The notes under the pieces were generated by a model. The model was not told the origin of the DNA, searched no databases, and was given only the letters and a program-made list of their open reading frames with translations. A stretch of 64,000 bases of DNA from Fuerstiella marisgermanici (GTDB lineage Bacteria; Planctomycetota; Planctomycetia; Planctomycetales; Planctomycetaceae), in the NCBI RefSeq assembly GCF_001983935.1, contig NZ_CP017641.1, forward strand, positions 3,720,001-3,784,000, in the 5' to 3' direction. Shown one piece after another: positions 15,251 to 25,135 of the stretch. How positions within the stretch are numbered: the first letter of the stretch is position 1; each line of letters begins with the position of its first letter. The position numbers and the translations under genes were made by a program.

Positions 15251-16711
15251 TTAGTTGCGATCCCGCGACGAGGACTCACTGCTTTCTGCAACCTTCTGAA
15301 TGTGCTGCAACACCCGCAGGTGGATCCGGTGAACCAGTTCATCGGACCACAACGTCCAATAAGCCTGCGGATGCATTTCCAGCACGTACCATGTGGTGCC
15401 GGTTAGCCGAGTGCCGCCATTCGGCAGCGGCTCCAGGAGGAACCCACCGCGAGTCGACCGGAACGATGTGTCCAGGTGCGGCGGATGGATGTGGCGGTAC
15501 GGCGTCAATTCGAACATCGGATGCGGCTGCTCGGTCACGTCGAAGGCCAGACGATGGTTCTCGTCCCACACCGTGATCGGTTCCACAAACGTGCCGGTGG
15601 TGAATTCACAATAACGAATCGCGCCAACTCCGCTGCCGTCAATGTGAGCTCTCAATGGCGACGCGATGCCCATCTGGAAAAACCAGGCGGGCTTGTCGGT
15701 GATGTCCGGGAATGCGATCACCTGTTTCCAGACCTCCGCCGGACGTGCCTGAATATCGATGCTGGTTTTCACGGCGTAGGTTGGTTCTGGTGTCACGGTG
15801 CCTTCGATTGCCGCCAACAGCGGAAGCCCGGCCAGACACCACAGCATGCGGTTGGCTTCCTTTTTCGGCCGCGTTGTTCCGACAGCAATCGATTGCCCGA
15901 CGACAGCTCCCATCATCGCCAGCGGCAGCATGATCGGCAGCGCCATAAGTATGCAGATCGCACCTTCAAGGCCAACCAGCAGAAAGCCGAAGCAGCATGC
16001 GAAAATCATTGCCGCTGAATGCATCAAGGTCAGCAGTAGCGACCGACGTACAGGGTTGTTATACATGAAACCACTCACAGCACCGGCGACGATTGGCGTC
16101 CCGAAAAACAGGGCCGATCCGTAGCTTTGCAATGCGTAAATGGTCAGAAACGTCGTCGCCATCGCATAAGCCGCGCCAGCCGCGCCGCCTGCGATCGCGG
16201 CCATCACGCCGGAAGATTCTCGCTGGTCAAAAACCGGATCGGGAACGCTGTGGACGCCCGACGGTTGAAAGATTTCGGCCAGTTCGACTTCCTGCTGGTC
16301 GGATTCGGCCGCTGGTTCGTGCGTCGAGCGGAGCCCCGCCAGCACGATCATCGTCAGATAGTTGACGGCAGGAACCAGAATCAGCAATGCCAGCCACGGT
16401 GTACAGCCCGCATCGCGGCAGCGGCGAACGCTCATCGCGACCGCCACCCACACAAATGGCATGGTCCACAACACCAGGCCAAGCCCCAGCCACTGCGGCG
16501 CGCCTTCGGTAAAGGTCGCTCGAGTACTCAGCAGCGGACTCAGGAAGTCCAGCGGCGAATAAAACTTCCCCGTGTAGGCTCCGATCACCGCTGCTTCGGC
16601 AACGTACTTAAGAACTGCAAGGCCAAAACCCACCACGGAATACCAATACCGTCCGACGCTGCCTTCCAATCGAAAGCACCAGGCAAAATCGAACTGTGTC
16701 GTGGTGTTCAT
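15251..16711 (-). CDS. DUF805-like membrane protein fused to SRPBCC domain
   Basis: The product is 486 residues from the ATG at 16711 (MNTTTQFDFAW); a longer open frame to 16975 has no family pattern and crosses the probable promoter. Residues 8-120 resemble DUF805: FRLEGSVGRYWYSVVGFGLAVL, then VAVAMSVRRCRDAGCTPWLALLILVPAVNYLTMIVLAGL. A middle section (about 160-315) contains several further membrane segments. The last 160 residues form a soluble SRPBCC-type (polyketide cyclase/START-like) domain: TSIDIQARPAEVWKQVIAFPDITDKPAWF near 320 and a C-terminal long helix. SRPBCC domains bind hydrophobic ligands. Combining it with a polytopic membrane part suggests lipid or hydrophobic ligand handling at the membrane, which is only an inference. 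Confidence 0.8.
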   Translation of the reverse strand: MNTTTQFDFAWCFRLEGSVGRYWYSVVGFGLAVLKYVAEAAVIGAYTGKFYSPLDFLSPLLSTRATFTEGAPQWLGLGLVLWTMPFVWVAVAMSVRRCRDAGCTPWLALLILVPAVNYLTMIVLAGLRSTHEPAAESDQQEVELAEIFQPSGVHSVPDPVFDQRESSGVMAAIAGGAAGAAYAMATTFLTIYALQSYGSALFFGTPIVAGAVSGFMYNNPVRRSLLLTLMHSAAMIFACCFGFLLVGLEGAICILMALPIMLPLAMMGAVVGQSIAVGTTRPKKEANRMLWCLAGLPLLAAIEGTVTPEPTYAVKTSIDIQARPAEVWKQVIAFPDITDKPAWFFQMGIASPLRAHIDGSGVGAIRYCEFTTGTFVEPITVWDENHRLAFDVTEQPHPMFELTPYRHIHPPHLDTSFRSTRGGFLLEPLPNGGTRLTGTTWYVLEMHPQAYWTLWSDELVHRIHLRVLQHIQKVAESSESSSRDRN

Positions 16712-17149
16712 GGAGTTGCCTTCTGTAGCATTCCGGCAAACGCGAGTCCCGCCGAGGCAGCTGCGGCGGAACTGAATTTGTAGCACACCGGCCGAATATC
16801 TGGCGGCTGGCGAGGATATCGTCGCACATAAGCCGTGCAGCTCACAAGTCAAACGCGAGTGACCTGTCGCGCGGTGACGCCGAAAAACACGGACACCCGA
16901 TTGGCCGCCGATGCAGATCGCAGGTAGTGTCTCGTGATTGCAGATTGGAACCGTCCGGCGACAGAAGCCGCACATGGGGCTCGATTAGCGCGATGGGGGG
17001 AGCCTCAGACCTGCAGCGTGCCGCGAGCGAGAAATCTCGTCCCGTGCTTCGGGGTTTGTCAACTGAAAGTGCGAAAGTCGTTGCGTCCGTGTCGGTCGCC
17101 CGCTAAACACCAGTCCGCTCTGCATCCCAACTGCTGACTGGAGTCCCTT
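16712..17149. other. divergent intergenic region, DUF805-SRPBCC / antiporter
   Basis: This stretch of 438 bases lies between the start of the DUF805-SRPBCC gene and the GTG of the antiporter gene. It should contain both promoters. I see no RNA gene, repeat or clear hairpin. The antiporter ribosome site GGAG is at 17140-17143. Confidence 0.5.
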
Positions 17150-18958
17150 GTGGCCCGCTTAAACAATAATCGAAAATCTCAACGTCGAACGATCTCATGG
17201 AAGGCCGTTTTCGTCGTTTTCATGATGACACTTTTCGCATGGGGACAGCAATTTGTCGCTCTTCCCAGCGGCGCTTCCCAGGTGGTTGCTGACGAAATCA
17301 GCGAACCCAGTGAGTCGCAAGCGACGACGGAGCCTGCTGATTCTGGTGCCCCGGCAGCAAGTCACGACGCCGAAACGTCAACAGATGCCGGACATCACAA
17401 CGGGGGGAGTCACGGAGATTCTGAGCACTCCGGTGGGCACACGGACCCTGTCGCTGAGGTTCTGCTGGCGATTTTGATCATCCTTTTTCTGGCCAAAATA
17501 TCGGGAGACCTGTTCGAACGAGCGGGAATGCCAGCCGTGTTGGGGGAACTGACGGTCGGCATCGTTCTTGGCAACTGGGCGCTGTTCACGGGCTCTCACG
17601 CCCTGGACTTTTTCAAACCGGTCCCAACGCCGTACGTGATTAGCGGCGAAGTGATCGACACATGGAAAAACCCGCAACATCCAACTCAGGACGAACTATG
17701 GTCAGCCTTCGAAACGGTCACTGAGGAATCCGAACGCAAAGTTGGCGAACGAATTGAAGTGCAGGCGAGCGACGTTGCTGGTCCCGTCGGCATGGTGTGG
17801 CAGTGGTATCGCGAACAGGATGGAACTGATGTCTGGCATCTCCAAAACCCTCACGCCACGCCCGAACATTTAAATCTAACAGGCACCATGCTCGACATGC
17901 TGGCACGCATTGGCGTGGTGCTGCTGCTGTTTGAAGTCGGTCTGGAATCACGCGTCAAAGAAATGGTGCGCGTCGGAGTATCGTCGCTGCTGGTGGCGCT
18001 GCTGGGAGTGCTCGCTCCGATGCTGTTGGGCTTTGGTGTCGGCTATCTGTTGGTCAGCGAAACCAGTGCCGATTGGCAGGTCCCCGCATTCCTGGGCGCC
18101 ACATTGTGCGCGACCAGCGTGGGAATCACGGCTCGAGTATTGAAAGACCTTGGCTGCAGTCAGGACAAAGAATCCAAGATCATTCTGGGCGCTGCAGTGA
18201 TCGACGATGTGCTGGGCCTGGTCGTGCTGGCGGTGGTTTCCGGCGTGATCATGGAAGGTGCCAACTTCCACGTGATGGCATTGGTCAAGATTGTGGGCCT
18301 GTCCGTGGCATTTCTGGCTGGAGCGTTGATTCTGGGAGCCCTGCAGTTTCCTCGTATGCTGTTCCGAGCCGCCAGCTTTCTGCGTGGACACGGATTATTG
18401 GTAACGACGGCACTGACGATCTGCTTTCTGTTTTCCTGGGGAGCCAACAAGGCCGGGCTGGCCACCATCATCGGTGCGTTTGCGGCCGGACTGATTCTGG
18501 AAGGAGCTCACTACCAGGAAGCCGGTGAGAAGTGGAAGAACCGGCGCCTTGAAGATGCGCTGGCCCCGTTGTCTGCTCTGTTGGTACCGATCTTCTTCGT
18601 AGCCACCGGTATCGCCGTGGACCTGTCTCAATTCAGTGGCGGAGCCGTTTGGGTCTTAGCGATCGCCTTGACCATTGTGGCGATCATTGGAAAACTAGTG
18701 TGTGCGTTTGGCGTACGCGAAGCCGGGCTGAATCGCCTGGCGGTCGGGTTTGGTATGATTCCGCGGGGCGAAGTCGGACTGATCTTCGCTCAGGTGGGAC
18801 AGGGCCTGCAGACGCCGGACGGCAAAAGCGTTGTCGACAACGGGACGTATTCGGCAATCGTGGTGATGGTGATGGTCACCACGATGATCACTCCGCCGCT
18901 GTTGAAGTGGGCGATGTCGAAGAACGGCAAATCTACAGAATCGGTAGCGAAAGCCTGA
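17150..18958 (+). CDS. CPA2/Kef-type cation:proton antiporter
   Basis: The product is 602 residues, starting at a GTG with GGAG six bases upstream. It begins with a basic stretch and a hydrophobic segment (about 18-45), then an exported or lumenal region of about 60 residues rich in His, Ser and acidic residues (DAGHHNGGSHGDSEHSGGH). The Na+/H+ exchanger domain starts near residue 100: ILFLAKISGDLFERAGMPAVLGELTVGIVLGNW. A soluble insert of about 75 residues interrupts it (about 160-235). Later signatures are LLLFEVGLESRVKEMVRVG, TLCATSVGITARVLKDLG, ILGAAVIDDVLGLVVLAVVSG and GMIPRGEVGLIFAQVG. It would exchange K+ or Na+ for protons at the cytoplasmic membrane. It lacks the RCK/TrkA-N domain found in KefB/KefC. 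The His-rich segment might bind metals. Confidence 0.9.
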   Translation: MARLNNNRKSQRRTISWKAVFVVFMMTLFAWGQQFVALPSGASQVVADEISEPSESQATTEPADSGAPAASHDAETSTDAGHHNGGSHGDSEHSGGHTDPVAEVLLAILIILFLAKISGDLFERAGMPAVLGELTVGIVLGNWALFTGSHALDFFKPVPTPYVISGEVIDTWKNPQHPTQDELWSAFETVTEESERKVGERIEVQASDVAGPVGMVWQWYREQDGTDVWHLQNPHATPEHLNLTGTMLDMLARIGVVLLLFEVGLESRVKEMVRVGVSSLLVALLGVLAPMLLGFGVGYLLVSETSADWQVPAFLGATLCATSVGITARVLKDLGCSQDKESKIILGAAVIDDVLGLVVLAVVSGVIMEGANFHVMALVKIVGLSVAFLAGALILGALQFPRMLFRAASFLRGHGLLVTTALTICFLFSWGANKAGLATIIGAFAAGLILEGAHYQEAGEKWKNRRLEDALAPLSALLVPIFFVATGIAVDLSQFSGGAVWVLAIALTIVAIIGKLVCAFGVREAGLNRLAVGFGMIPRGEVGLIFAQVGQGLQTPDGKSVVDNGTYSAIVVMVMVTTMITPPLLKWAMSKNGKSTESVAKA

Positions 18959-18993
18959 TCCAGCTTTGGCGGGCCGTCGTTTGAAGCAACACG

Positions 18994-19698
18994 ATGACCT
19001 CCAACCCTTACGCACCGCCAGAATCGAATTCTCAGTTTGCAGGACTGCCGTCGGATACGGAATTCCTGATTTCCGACACATGCATTCTGTGCGCCGATGA
19101 AGTGGCGTTGCCGAAGGTCTGCATCTACACCGGTAAGTCTGAGGACGTGATTCCTCAGCAGTCAACGTTGAAGTGGACGCCCCGGTGGCTGCACAACATC
19201 CAGGTGATCCTGGTCTTTCTGATGTTTCCTGCGATGTCCATTCTGCAGTCTGGAATGTTGCGGAGCCTCGTACCTACCCAGCTTAAAATTCCCTTTCTGG
19301 ATGCCACTTCTGCATTCTTCATTGGGATCATAGCCCTGTCGTATCTTGCGATTCGTTTGAAGCGCAATGTGATGGTGACGTGGTACGTTAGCCGGCAGCA
19401 CGATGTTGAGCAGCAGCGGCGCAGGCGTTTTTGGCAGCGTGTCAGGTTAGTGGGACTCGGTGCTCTTTGCCTCGTTTTATTGGCCAGCTCCGTTTTGGTC
19501 GGTCGGCGGCTGGGATTCGCTTTTCCAGTCTTAGTCCTGACGTTTCTTGCGGTTGGCATCTTCAAAAGAAAAGGCCAGCTGACAGTTGCAAAACCAAACC
19601 TGACCATCGCGGGACAACACGAAGGATTGAATATCCTGACCGGTTTTTCACCTGCGTTTCTTCTGGCTGTGAATGCGATGATCGAAGAGCAGCGGTAG
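18994..19698 (+). CDS. membrane protein of unknown function (paralogue 1)
   Basis: The product is 234 residues. I do not recognise a named family. It starts with a NPYAPPES segment, a Pro-rich N-terminus seen in many planctomycete membrane proteins. A soluble segment holds the motif CILCADEVALPKVCIYTGKSEDVIP (about 33-57), followed by two hydrophobic hairpins (about 70-125 and 148-190). The C-terminus FSPAFLLAVNAM is amphipathic. The next gene encodes a paralogue with the same order of elements (NPFEAPKS, YIVCREKVELPKICIKYGETDDMAP). The pair lies just after the antiporter on the same strand, 35 bases from its stop, and could be in its operon. The two-Cys motif with a conserved LPK(V/I)CI core suggests a small ligand- or metal-binding site. 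Confidence 0.75.
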   Translation: MTSNPYAPPESNSQFAGLPSDTEFLISDTCILCADEVALPKVCIYTGKSEDVIPQQSTLKWTPRWLHNIQVILVFLMFPAMSILQSGMLRSLVPTQLKIPFLDATSAFFIGIIALSYLAIRLKRNVMVTWYVSRQHDVEQQRRRRFWQRVRLVGLGALCLVLLASSVLVGRRLGFAFPVLVLTFLAVGIFKRKGQLTVAKPNLTIAGQHEGLNILTGFSPAFLLAVNAMIEEQR

Positions 19699-19715
19699 AG
19701 AGCGGTATCTCACGC

Positions 19716-20390
19716 ATGACGTCGACAAACGAAGAGTACAACCCGTTCGAGGCCCCCAAGTCGACCGAACTCACCGAACTGCGATTGCACGACGGTCAGG
19801 ATTTGTTGGTGACGAAGCGGTATATCGTGTGCCGTGAAAAGGTTGAGCTGCCGAAGATCTGCATCAAGTACGGCGAAACCGACGACATGGCACCGCGTCG
19901 CAAAGTGTTGCGAACACTGTCGTTTTCCGCCGTGCTGAAAATCGCTGTGACAGCAACATTGGGCGTGATGGGGCTGGTTGGGTTGTCGAACTCATCAAGT
20001 CCCGCTGTCGCCTCCGGCGTGGGCCTCTACCTGGTGATGTTCCTGTTAGCGATGGGCATCCTGATCTGGAAGGTGGCGCCGAACGGCTACATGGCGGTCG
20101 ATACCACGTGGTATATTTGCGGTCGTTATAAACGGCAAATCCGTCGGTCCCGGATGATCGTTGGAAGCGTGGTCTTTGTCGGATTCACGGGGTTGGGGGT
20201 TTGGTTGTCGTGGGAAACAAATTCACTTTGGCCACTGAGTTTGCTCGTATGCGCAGCTGGCGCCAGTGCCGGTTACGAGCCCGAAGTACCTCTGCGGCTA
20301 AAACGCCAGCACAATGATGTATTCCTGTTGCAGGGCCATTCGAAAAAATTTCATCAGGCCTGGCTGCGGCACGTGTCCGATGCTGAGTAA
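19716..20390 (+). CDS. membrane protein of unknown function (paralogue 2)
   Basis: The product is 224 residues from the ATG at 19716, 17 bases after the stop of its paralogue; the longer open frame that begins at 19431 overlaps that gene and is rejected. It repeats the layout of the upstream protein: NPFEAPKS at the start, then YIVCREKVELPKICIKYGETDD (about 36-57), one hydrophobic pair near 75-115, a short soluble segment (DTTWYICGRYKRQIRRSR, comparable to VTWYVSRQHDVEQQRRRR in the paralogue), and a second hydrophobic pair. The final segment HSKKFHQAWLRHV is amphipathic. The two proteins have diverged strongly, so the duplication is old. The function is unknown. Confidence 0.75.
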   Translation: MTSTNEEYNPFEAPKSTELTELRLHDGQDLLVTKRYIVCREKVELPKICIKYGETDDMAPRRKVLRTLSFSAVLKIAVTATLGVMGLVGLSNSSSPAVASGVGLYLVMFLLAMGILIWKVAPNGYMAVDTTWYICGRYKRQIRRSRMIVGSVVFVGFTGLGVWLSWETNSLWPLSLLVCAAGASAGYEPEVPLRLKRQHNDVFLLQGHSKKFHQAWLRHVSDAE

Positions 20391-20422
20391 TGCATGCCCG
20401 CACGCCAGTCTGAATTCAGCCA

Positions 20423-23041
20423 TCACTTCGTCTGAAACACGAACCCGTCGGTCGCTGCGTCGATCATGATGGTCGAACCTTCCGGGAAATTGCCCGCCAG
20501 CATTTCGTTGGCCAACGCATTCTGCAGACGCTGCTGGATCACTCGCTTTAACGGTCGAGCTCCATATTTCGGGTCGTAGCCTTCATTAGCCAGCAACTGT
20601 TTGGCATTGTCGCTGATTTCCAGCTTGAAGCCGTTGCTCTCCAACTGACGATTCAGATGCTGCACCTGCAAGTCGACGATCTCACGAATTTCTTCGCGAC
20701 CCAGAGGGTGGAACACGATGACTTCATCAATGCGATTCAGGAATTCGGGCAGGAAGTGCTGCTGCAGTGCATCCATCGCTCGGTTGTGAATTTCGTTGCT
20801 GTCGGCTTTCTCCGTGCTGAGTTCCATGATTGCCTGGCTGCCGATGTTGGACGTCATCACGATGATGCAGTTGCTGAAGTCGACCGTTCGGCCCTGACTA
20901 TCGGTCAGGCGCCCGTCGTCCAGAAGCTGCAGCAGAATGTTAAAGACGTCGCGATGAGCTTTCTCAACTTCATCAAGCAGGATCACACAGTAAGGATTGC
21001 GTCGTACGGCTTCGGTTAGGCGACCGCCTTCTTCGTAGCCAACATAGCCGGGAGGAGCACCAATCAGTCGGGCGACCGAATGGCGTTCCATGAATTCGCT
21101 CATGTCGATGCGGACCATGCTGCGTTCGTCGTCGAACAAGAATTCAGCCAGCGCTTTACACAGTTCCGTCTTCCCAACGCCGGTCGGGCCGAGAAACATG
21201 AAACTGCCGATGGGCCGGTGAGCGTCCTGCATGCCGGATCGAGCTCGACGCACAGCGTTGGAAACAGCTCCGACCGCTTCGTGCTGATCGATCATGCGTT
21301 TGTGGATTTCGGTTTCCATCCGCAAAAGCTTTTCGCGTTCGCCCTGCATCATGCGAGACACGGGCACGCCCGTCCACAGACTGACCACTCGAGCGATGTC
21401 TTCTTCGGTCACTTCTTCACGCAGCAGACGGCTTTCCGGATCATCGTTCAGTTCCGCCGACTTCTGCTCCATGGTGGCAAGTTGAGCTTCTGCGGTTTTC
21501 AATTGCTGTTCGGCTTCGTACGCTCGCTGGTATTCTTCGTTGCTGTTGGTTTTTTGAGCGTTCGAGAACGCCTGCGTATACGCCGTCCGCAGCTTTTCGA
21601 TTTCTTCTTTCAGTGGCTTCAACCCGGAAATTGCCGACTTTTCGGCTTCCCATTTGGCTTTTAACTGGTTGGTCGTTTCCTCGTTTTCCGCGATCTGACG
21701 ACGCAGGTCCTCCAGGCGTTCTTTACTGTCGGCGCTGCTTTCTTTTTCCAACGCTGCCGCCTCGATCTGCATGCGAGTCAGCGTGCGAGTCGCTTCGTCG
21801 ATTTCGGCCGGCATGCTGTCGATTTCCATGCGCAGCCGACTGCCCGCTTCATCAACGAGGTCGATGGCTTTGTCGGGCAGAAAGCGATCGCTGATGTAAC
21901 GATCTGACAGAGTCGCTGCGGCAATCAGCGAATCGTCGGTGATACGGATGCCGTGGTGACTTTCGTAACGATCTTTCAATCCGCGTAGAATGCTGATTGT
22001 GTCTTCGACGTTGGGTTCCTGCACAATGACCGGCTGGAAACGGCGTTCAAGAGCCGGGTCTTTTTCGATGTGTTTGCGGTATTCGTCCAGAGTCGTGGCG
22101 CCCACGCAATGCAGTTCGCCTCTAGCGAGTGCAGGCTTCAGCAGGTTCGACGCGTCCATCGATCCTTCGCTTGCTCCGGCTCCCACGACCGTGTGCAATT
22201 CGTCGATAAACATGATGATCTGACCATTGGCCCCCTGCACTTCTTTTAGCACGGCCTTCAGACGATCTTCGAATTCGCCTCGGTATTTGGCACCGGCCAC
22301 GAGGGCTCCCAGGTCGAGTGCGAAGACGCTTTTGTCTTTCAGGTTTTGAGGCACGTCGCCCAACACGATACGTTGAGCCAGTCCTTCGACGATTGCTGTT
22401 TTGCCGACGCCAGGCTCGCCGATAAGAACGGGGTTGTTCTTGCGACGGCGAGACAGCACTTGAATGACTCGGCGGATTTCCGTGTCGCGTCCGATCACCG
22501 GATCGATTTTGCCATCGCGCGCGGCCTGGACCAGGTCGATGCCGTATTTTTCAAGAGCCTGGTATTTTTCTTCGGGGTTTTGATCGGTCACGCTTTGTCC
22601 TCCTCGTACTTGTTTGAGTGCTTCCAGAATGTCCTGCTCACGGATCGCGTTCAGTTCCAGCAGACGCTTGGCCTGGTCGTCGATCTGAGTCAGTGCCAGA
22701 AGCAGATGCTCGGTGGACATGTACTCGTCGCCCATGTCGCGAGACTGTTTCTCGGCGGCGTTCAGCACTTTGACCGTTTCCGGACCGGCTCCCACCTGCT
22801 CGTCTCCACCGGACGATTGCGGCAGCCGCTGCAGTTCGCTGTCGACCATGTTGTTCAGCTGGCCGATGTTGGCTCCCATGCGCTGAAGCACGGGCTTCAT
22901 AATCCCCTGATCTTCTTCCAACAATGCCTTCAACAAATGCAGTGGGCGAATAAAGCGGTGGCTGCTGTTCTCGGCCAATTCCTGAGCGTTACGAATCGCC
23001 TGGCTGGCTTTGACGGTTAGTTTTTCTGGATTGAAGGCCAT
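20423..23041 (-). CDS. clpB: ClpB disaggregase
   Basis: The product is 872 residues, the normal ClpB length, with an AGGAG site upstream of the ATG. The N domain ([21 protein letters not shown]...) contains a double Clp-N repeat. The first AAA+ module has Walker A GEPGVGKT near residue 207 and Walker [10 protein letters not shown]. The coiled-coil M domain spans about 405-530 (rich in Glu/Lys/Ala). The second module has Walker A GPTGVGKT near 612 and [11 protein letters not shown], and its C-terminal domain includes [15 protein letters not shown]. ClpB is a cytoplasmic hexamer that threads aggregated proteins through its pore with DnaK. dnaK is the next gene upstream on the same strand, 189 bases away, so the two probably share heat-shock control. 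Confidence 0.97.
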   Translation of the reverse strand: MAFNPEKLTVKASQAIRNAQELAENSSHRFIRPLHLLKALLEEDQGIMKPVLQRMGANIGQLNNMVDSELQRLPQSSGGDEQVGAGPETVKVLNAAEKQSRDMGDEYMSTEHLLLALTQIDDQAKRLLELNAIREQDILEALKQVRGGQSVTDQNPEEKYQALEKYGIDLVQAARDGKIDPVIGRDTEIRRVIQVLSRRRKNNPVLIGEPGVGKTAIVEGLAQRIVLGDVPQNLKDKSVFALDLGALVAGAKYRGEFEDRLKAVLKEVQGANGQIIMFIDELHTVVGAGASEGSMDASNLLKPALARGELHCVGATTLDEYRKHIEKDPALERRFQPVIVQEPNVEDTISILRGLKDRYESHHGIRITDDSLIAAATLSDRYISDRFLPDKAIDLVDEAGSRLRMEIDSMPAEIDEATRTLTRMQIEAAALEKESSADSKERLEDLRRQIAENEETTNQLKAKWEAEKSAISGLKPLKEEIEKLRTAYTQAFSNAQKTNSNEEYQRAYEAEQQLKTAEAQLATMEQKSAELNDDPESRLLREEVTEEDIARVVSLWTGVPVSRMMQGEREKLLRMETEIHKRMIDQHEAVGAVSNAVRRARSGMQDAHRPIGSFMFLGPTGVGKTELCKALAEFLFDDERSMVRIDMSEFMERHSVARLIGAPPGYVGYEEGGRLTEAVRRNPYCVILLDEVEKAHRDVFNILLQLLDDGRLTDSQGRTVDFSNCIIVMTSNIGSQAIMELSTEKADSNEIHNRAMDALQQHFLPEFLNRIDEVIVFHPLGREEIREIVDLQVQHLNRQLESNGFKLEISDNAKQLLANEGYDPKYGARPLKRVIQQRLQNALANEMLAGNFPEGSTIMIDAATDGFVFQTK

Positions 23042-23149
23042 GTGGAATTCTCCTTTCCCGAGGTGAAAGCGCAGCAGCGAACACAGAGGTAACTGTTAAC
23101 GTTGAAGAAAGCAGAAACGCGTTGATGTATAGCCACTGGCACCAGGTCC

Positions 23150-23171
23150 CCTGCTGAGCGAACTCAGCAGG
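23150..23171. promoter_or_regulatory. stem-loop between dnaK and clpB
   Basis: CCTGCTGAG (23150-23158), loop CGAA, then CTCAGCAGG (23163-23171) form a perfect nine-pair stem. There is no T run on either side, so it is not a standard rho-independent terminator. It could be a partial terminator, a processing or stability element in a dnaK-clpB transcript, or an operator. Confidence 0.45.
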
Positions 23172-23230
23172 AAGCCTGATTATCCAATGTGTCTCAACGC
23201 GGCCAGCACGCGCGGTTAGGCGCGTTGCCG

Positions 23231-25135
23231 CTACTCTTTCTTCTCAAAGTCCGCATCAATGATGTCGTCATCGCCGCCGCCTGCAGTCGCTCCGGCGGTT
23301 TCCGGCTCACCATCACCACCGGCTTCTGCGGCCGCCTGCATGTGCTGGAACAATGCCTGACTAGCCTGCGCCAATTCTTCTAATGCTGTGCGAATCGTAG
23401 CTGGATCGTCGCCTTCTGCGGCCTTCTTGACTTTGTCGCAGGAAGCCGTGATAGCATCCTTGGAAGAATCGTCAAGCTTGTCTTCGTGTTCCTTCAGCGT
23501 CTTTTCTGTCTGGTGCACAAGAGTCGACGCTTCGTTGCGTGCCTTGGCCAGTTCTTCCTTCTGCTTATCTTCTTCGGCGTGAGCTTCACCGTCTTTTCGC
23601 ATACGTTCGATCTCTTCGTCCGACAATCCACTGGACTGCTTGATCTGCACGCTATGCTCTTTGCCCGTCGCTTTGTCCTTGGCAGAGACACTCAGAATGC
23701 CGTTCACGTCGATGTCAAACTTCACCTCAATCTGAGGCACGCCGCGTGGAGCGGGCGGAAGATCGGTCAGATCGAACTGGTCCAGCAGTCGGTTGTCTGC
23801 CGCCATACGACGTTCGCCCTGGAAGACGCGAACGGTTACCGCTGGCTGATTGTCGGCTGCGGTTGAGAACGTTTCGGACTTCGTGGTTGGAATCGTTGTA
23901 TTGCGTTCAACCAAAGTCGTCATGATGCCGCCTTCGGTTTCGATACCCAGCGACAGCGGAGTCACGTCGAGCAGGACGACGTCTTTGACATCACCGGAAA
24001 TAATTCCACCCTGGATCGCCGCTCCCAGAGAAACCACTTCGTCTGGGTTCACACCCTTGTGTGGTTCCTTGCCGAACATTTCTTTGACGAAGGCCACAAC
24101 CTTTGGCACTCGAGTCGAACCACCGACCAAAACGACTTCCGCGATGTCGCCAGACTTCAGCTTGGCGTCCTTCAGTGCGTTTTCGACCGGGCCGCGACAG
24201 CGTTCGACCAACGGGTCGATCAGCTTTTCGAATTCAGCTCGACCAATCGACATCTGCAAGTGCTTCGCGCCGCTGGCATCGGCGGTGATAAACGGCAGGT
24301 TGATGTCAGATGTTTGAGCGGTCGACAGTTCCTTCTTCGCTTTCTCAGCGGCTTCACGTAGTCGCTGCAAAGCCATGGCGTCGCCACGAAGGTCGATACC
24401 GTCGGTCTTCTTGAATTCTTCCGCGATGTGGTTGATCAACACTTCGTCGAAGTCGTCGCCACCCAGATGCGTGTCGCCGTTGGTGCTGAGCACTTCGACC
24501 AGTTCGTCGCCGACTTCCAGGATAGAAACGTCAAATGTACCGCCGCCGAGGTCGAAGACGACAATTTTTTCTTCCTGCTTTTTGTCCAGACCATAAGCCA
24601 ATGCGGCTGCTGTCGGTTCGTTGATGATACGCGACACTTCGAGTCCCGCGATCTGGCCCGCGTCTTTTGTGGCCTGTCGTTGAGCGTCGTTGAAGTAAGC
24701 CGGGACCGTGATGACTGCTTTGTTAACCTTGTGACCGAGGTAGCTTTCTGATGCTTCCTTCAGCTTTCGCAGCACGAGTGCAGAGATCTCAGGCGGCGTG
24801 TGCTCTTTGCCGTTGACGTTTACTTTGACGTAGTCGGCTTCGGCACCGATGACTTCGTAAGGGACGATCTTTTCTTCCGACTTCACTTCGCTATGGCGTC
24901 GGCCCATGAATCGCTTGATCGAATAGATCGTGTTTTTCGGGTTGGTGACCGCCTGCCGTTTGGCCGGGTCGCCGACCAGAGTTTCGCCCTTGTCTGTGAA
25001 GGCAATGACGCTGGGAGTTGTGCGGCTACCTTCCTGATTGGCGATTACTTTGGGCTCGCCGCCCTCCATCACTGAGACAACGGAGTTGGTTGTGCCGAGG
25101 TCGATGCCAATAATTTTTTCGCCGGAAACTGCCAT
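23231..25135 (-). CDS. dnaK: DnaK (Hsp70) chaperone
   Basis: The product is 634 residues, standard for DnaK. The ATPase domain starts [18 protein letters not shown] and contains [34 protein letters not shown] and [13 protein letters not shown]. The linker [16 protein letters not shown] is followed by the peptide-binding domain and the helical lid. The C-terminus is the acidic [13 protein letters not shown] tail with glycine-rich lead-in. AGGAG lies seven bases before the ATG. It acts in the cytoplasm with DnaJ and GrpE, which are not encoded here. clpB lies downstream on the same strand. No perfect CIRCE element is present in the 504-base upstream region; a different palindrome lies there. 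Confidence 0.97.
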   Translation of the reverse strand: MAVSGEKIIGIDLGTTNSVVSVMEGGEPKVIANQEGSRTTPSVIAFTDKGETLVGDPAKRQAVTNPKNTIYSIKRFMGRRHSEVKSEEKIVPYEVIGAEADYVKVNVNGKEHTPPEISALVLRKLKEASESYLGHKVNKAVITVPAYFNDAQRQATKDAGQIAGLEVSRIINEPTAAALAYGLDKKQEEKIVVFDLGGGTFDVSILEVGDELVEVLSTNGDTHLGGDDFDEVLINHIAEEFKKTDGIDLRGDAMALQRLREAAEKAKKELSTAQTSDINLPFITADASGAKHLQMSIGRAEFEKLIDPLVERCRGPVENALKDAKLKSGDIAEVVLVGGSTRVPKVVAFVKEMFGKEPHKGVNPDEVVSLGAAIQGGIISGDVKDVVLLDVTPLSLGIETEGGIMTTLVERNTTIPTTKSETFSTAADNQPAVTVRVFQGERRMAADNRLLDQFDLTDLPPAPRGVPQIEVKFDIDVNGILSVSAKDKATGKEHSVQIKQSSGLSDEEIERMRKDGEAHAEEDKQKEELAKARNEASTLVHQTEKTLKEHEDKLDDSSKDAITASCDKVKKAAEGDDPATIRTALEELAQASQALFQHMQAAAEAGGDGEPETAGATAGGGDDDIIDADFEKKE

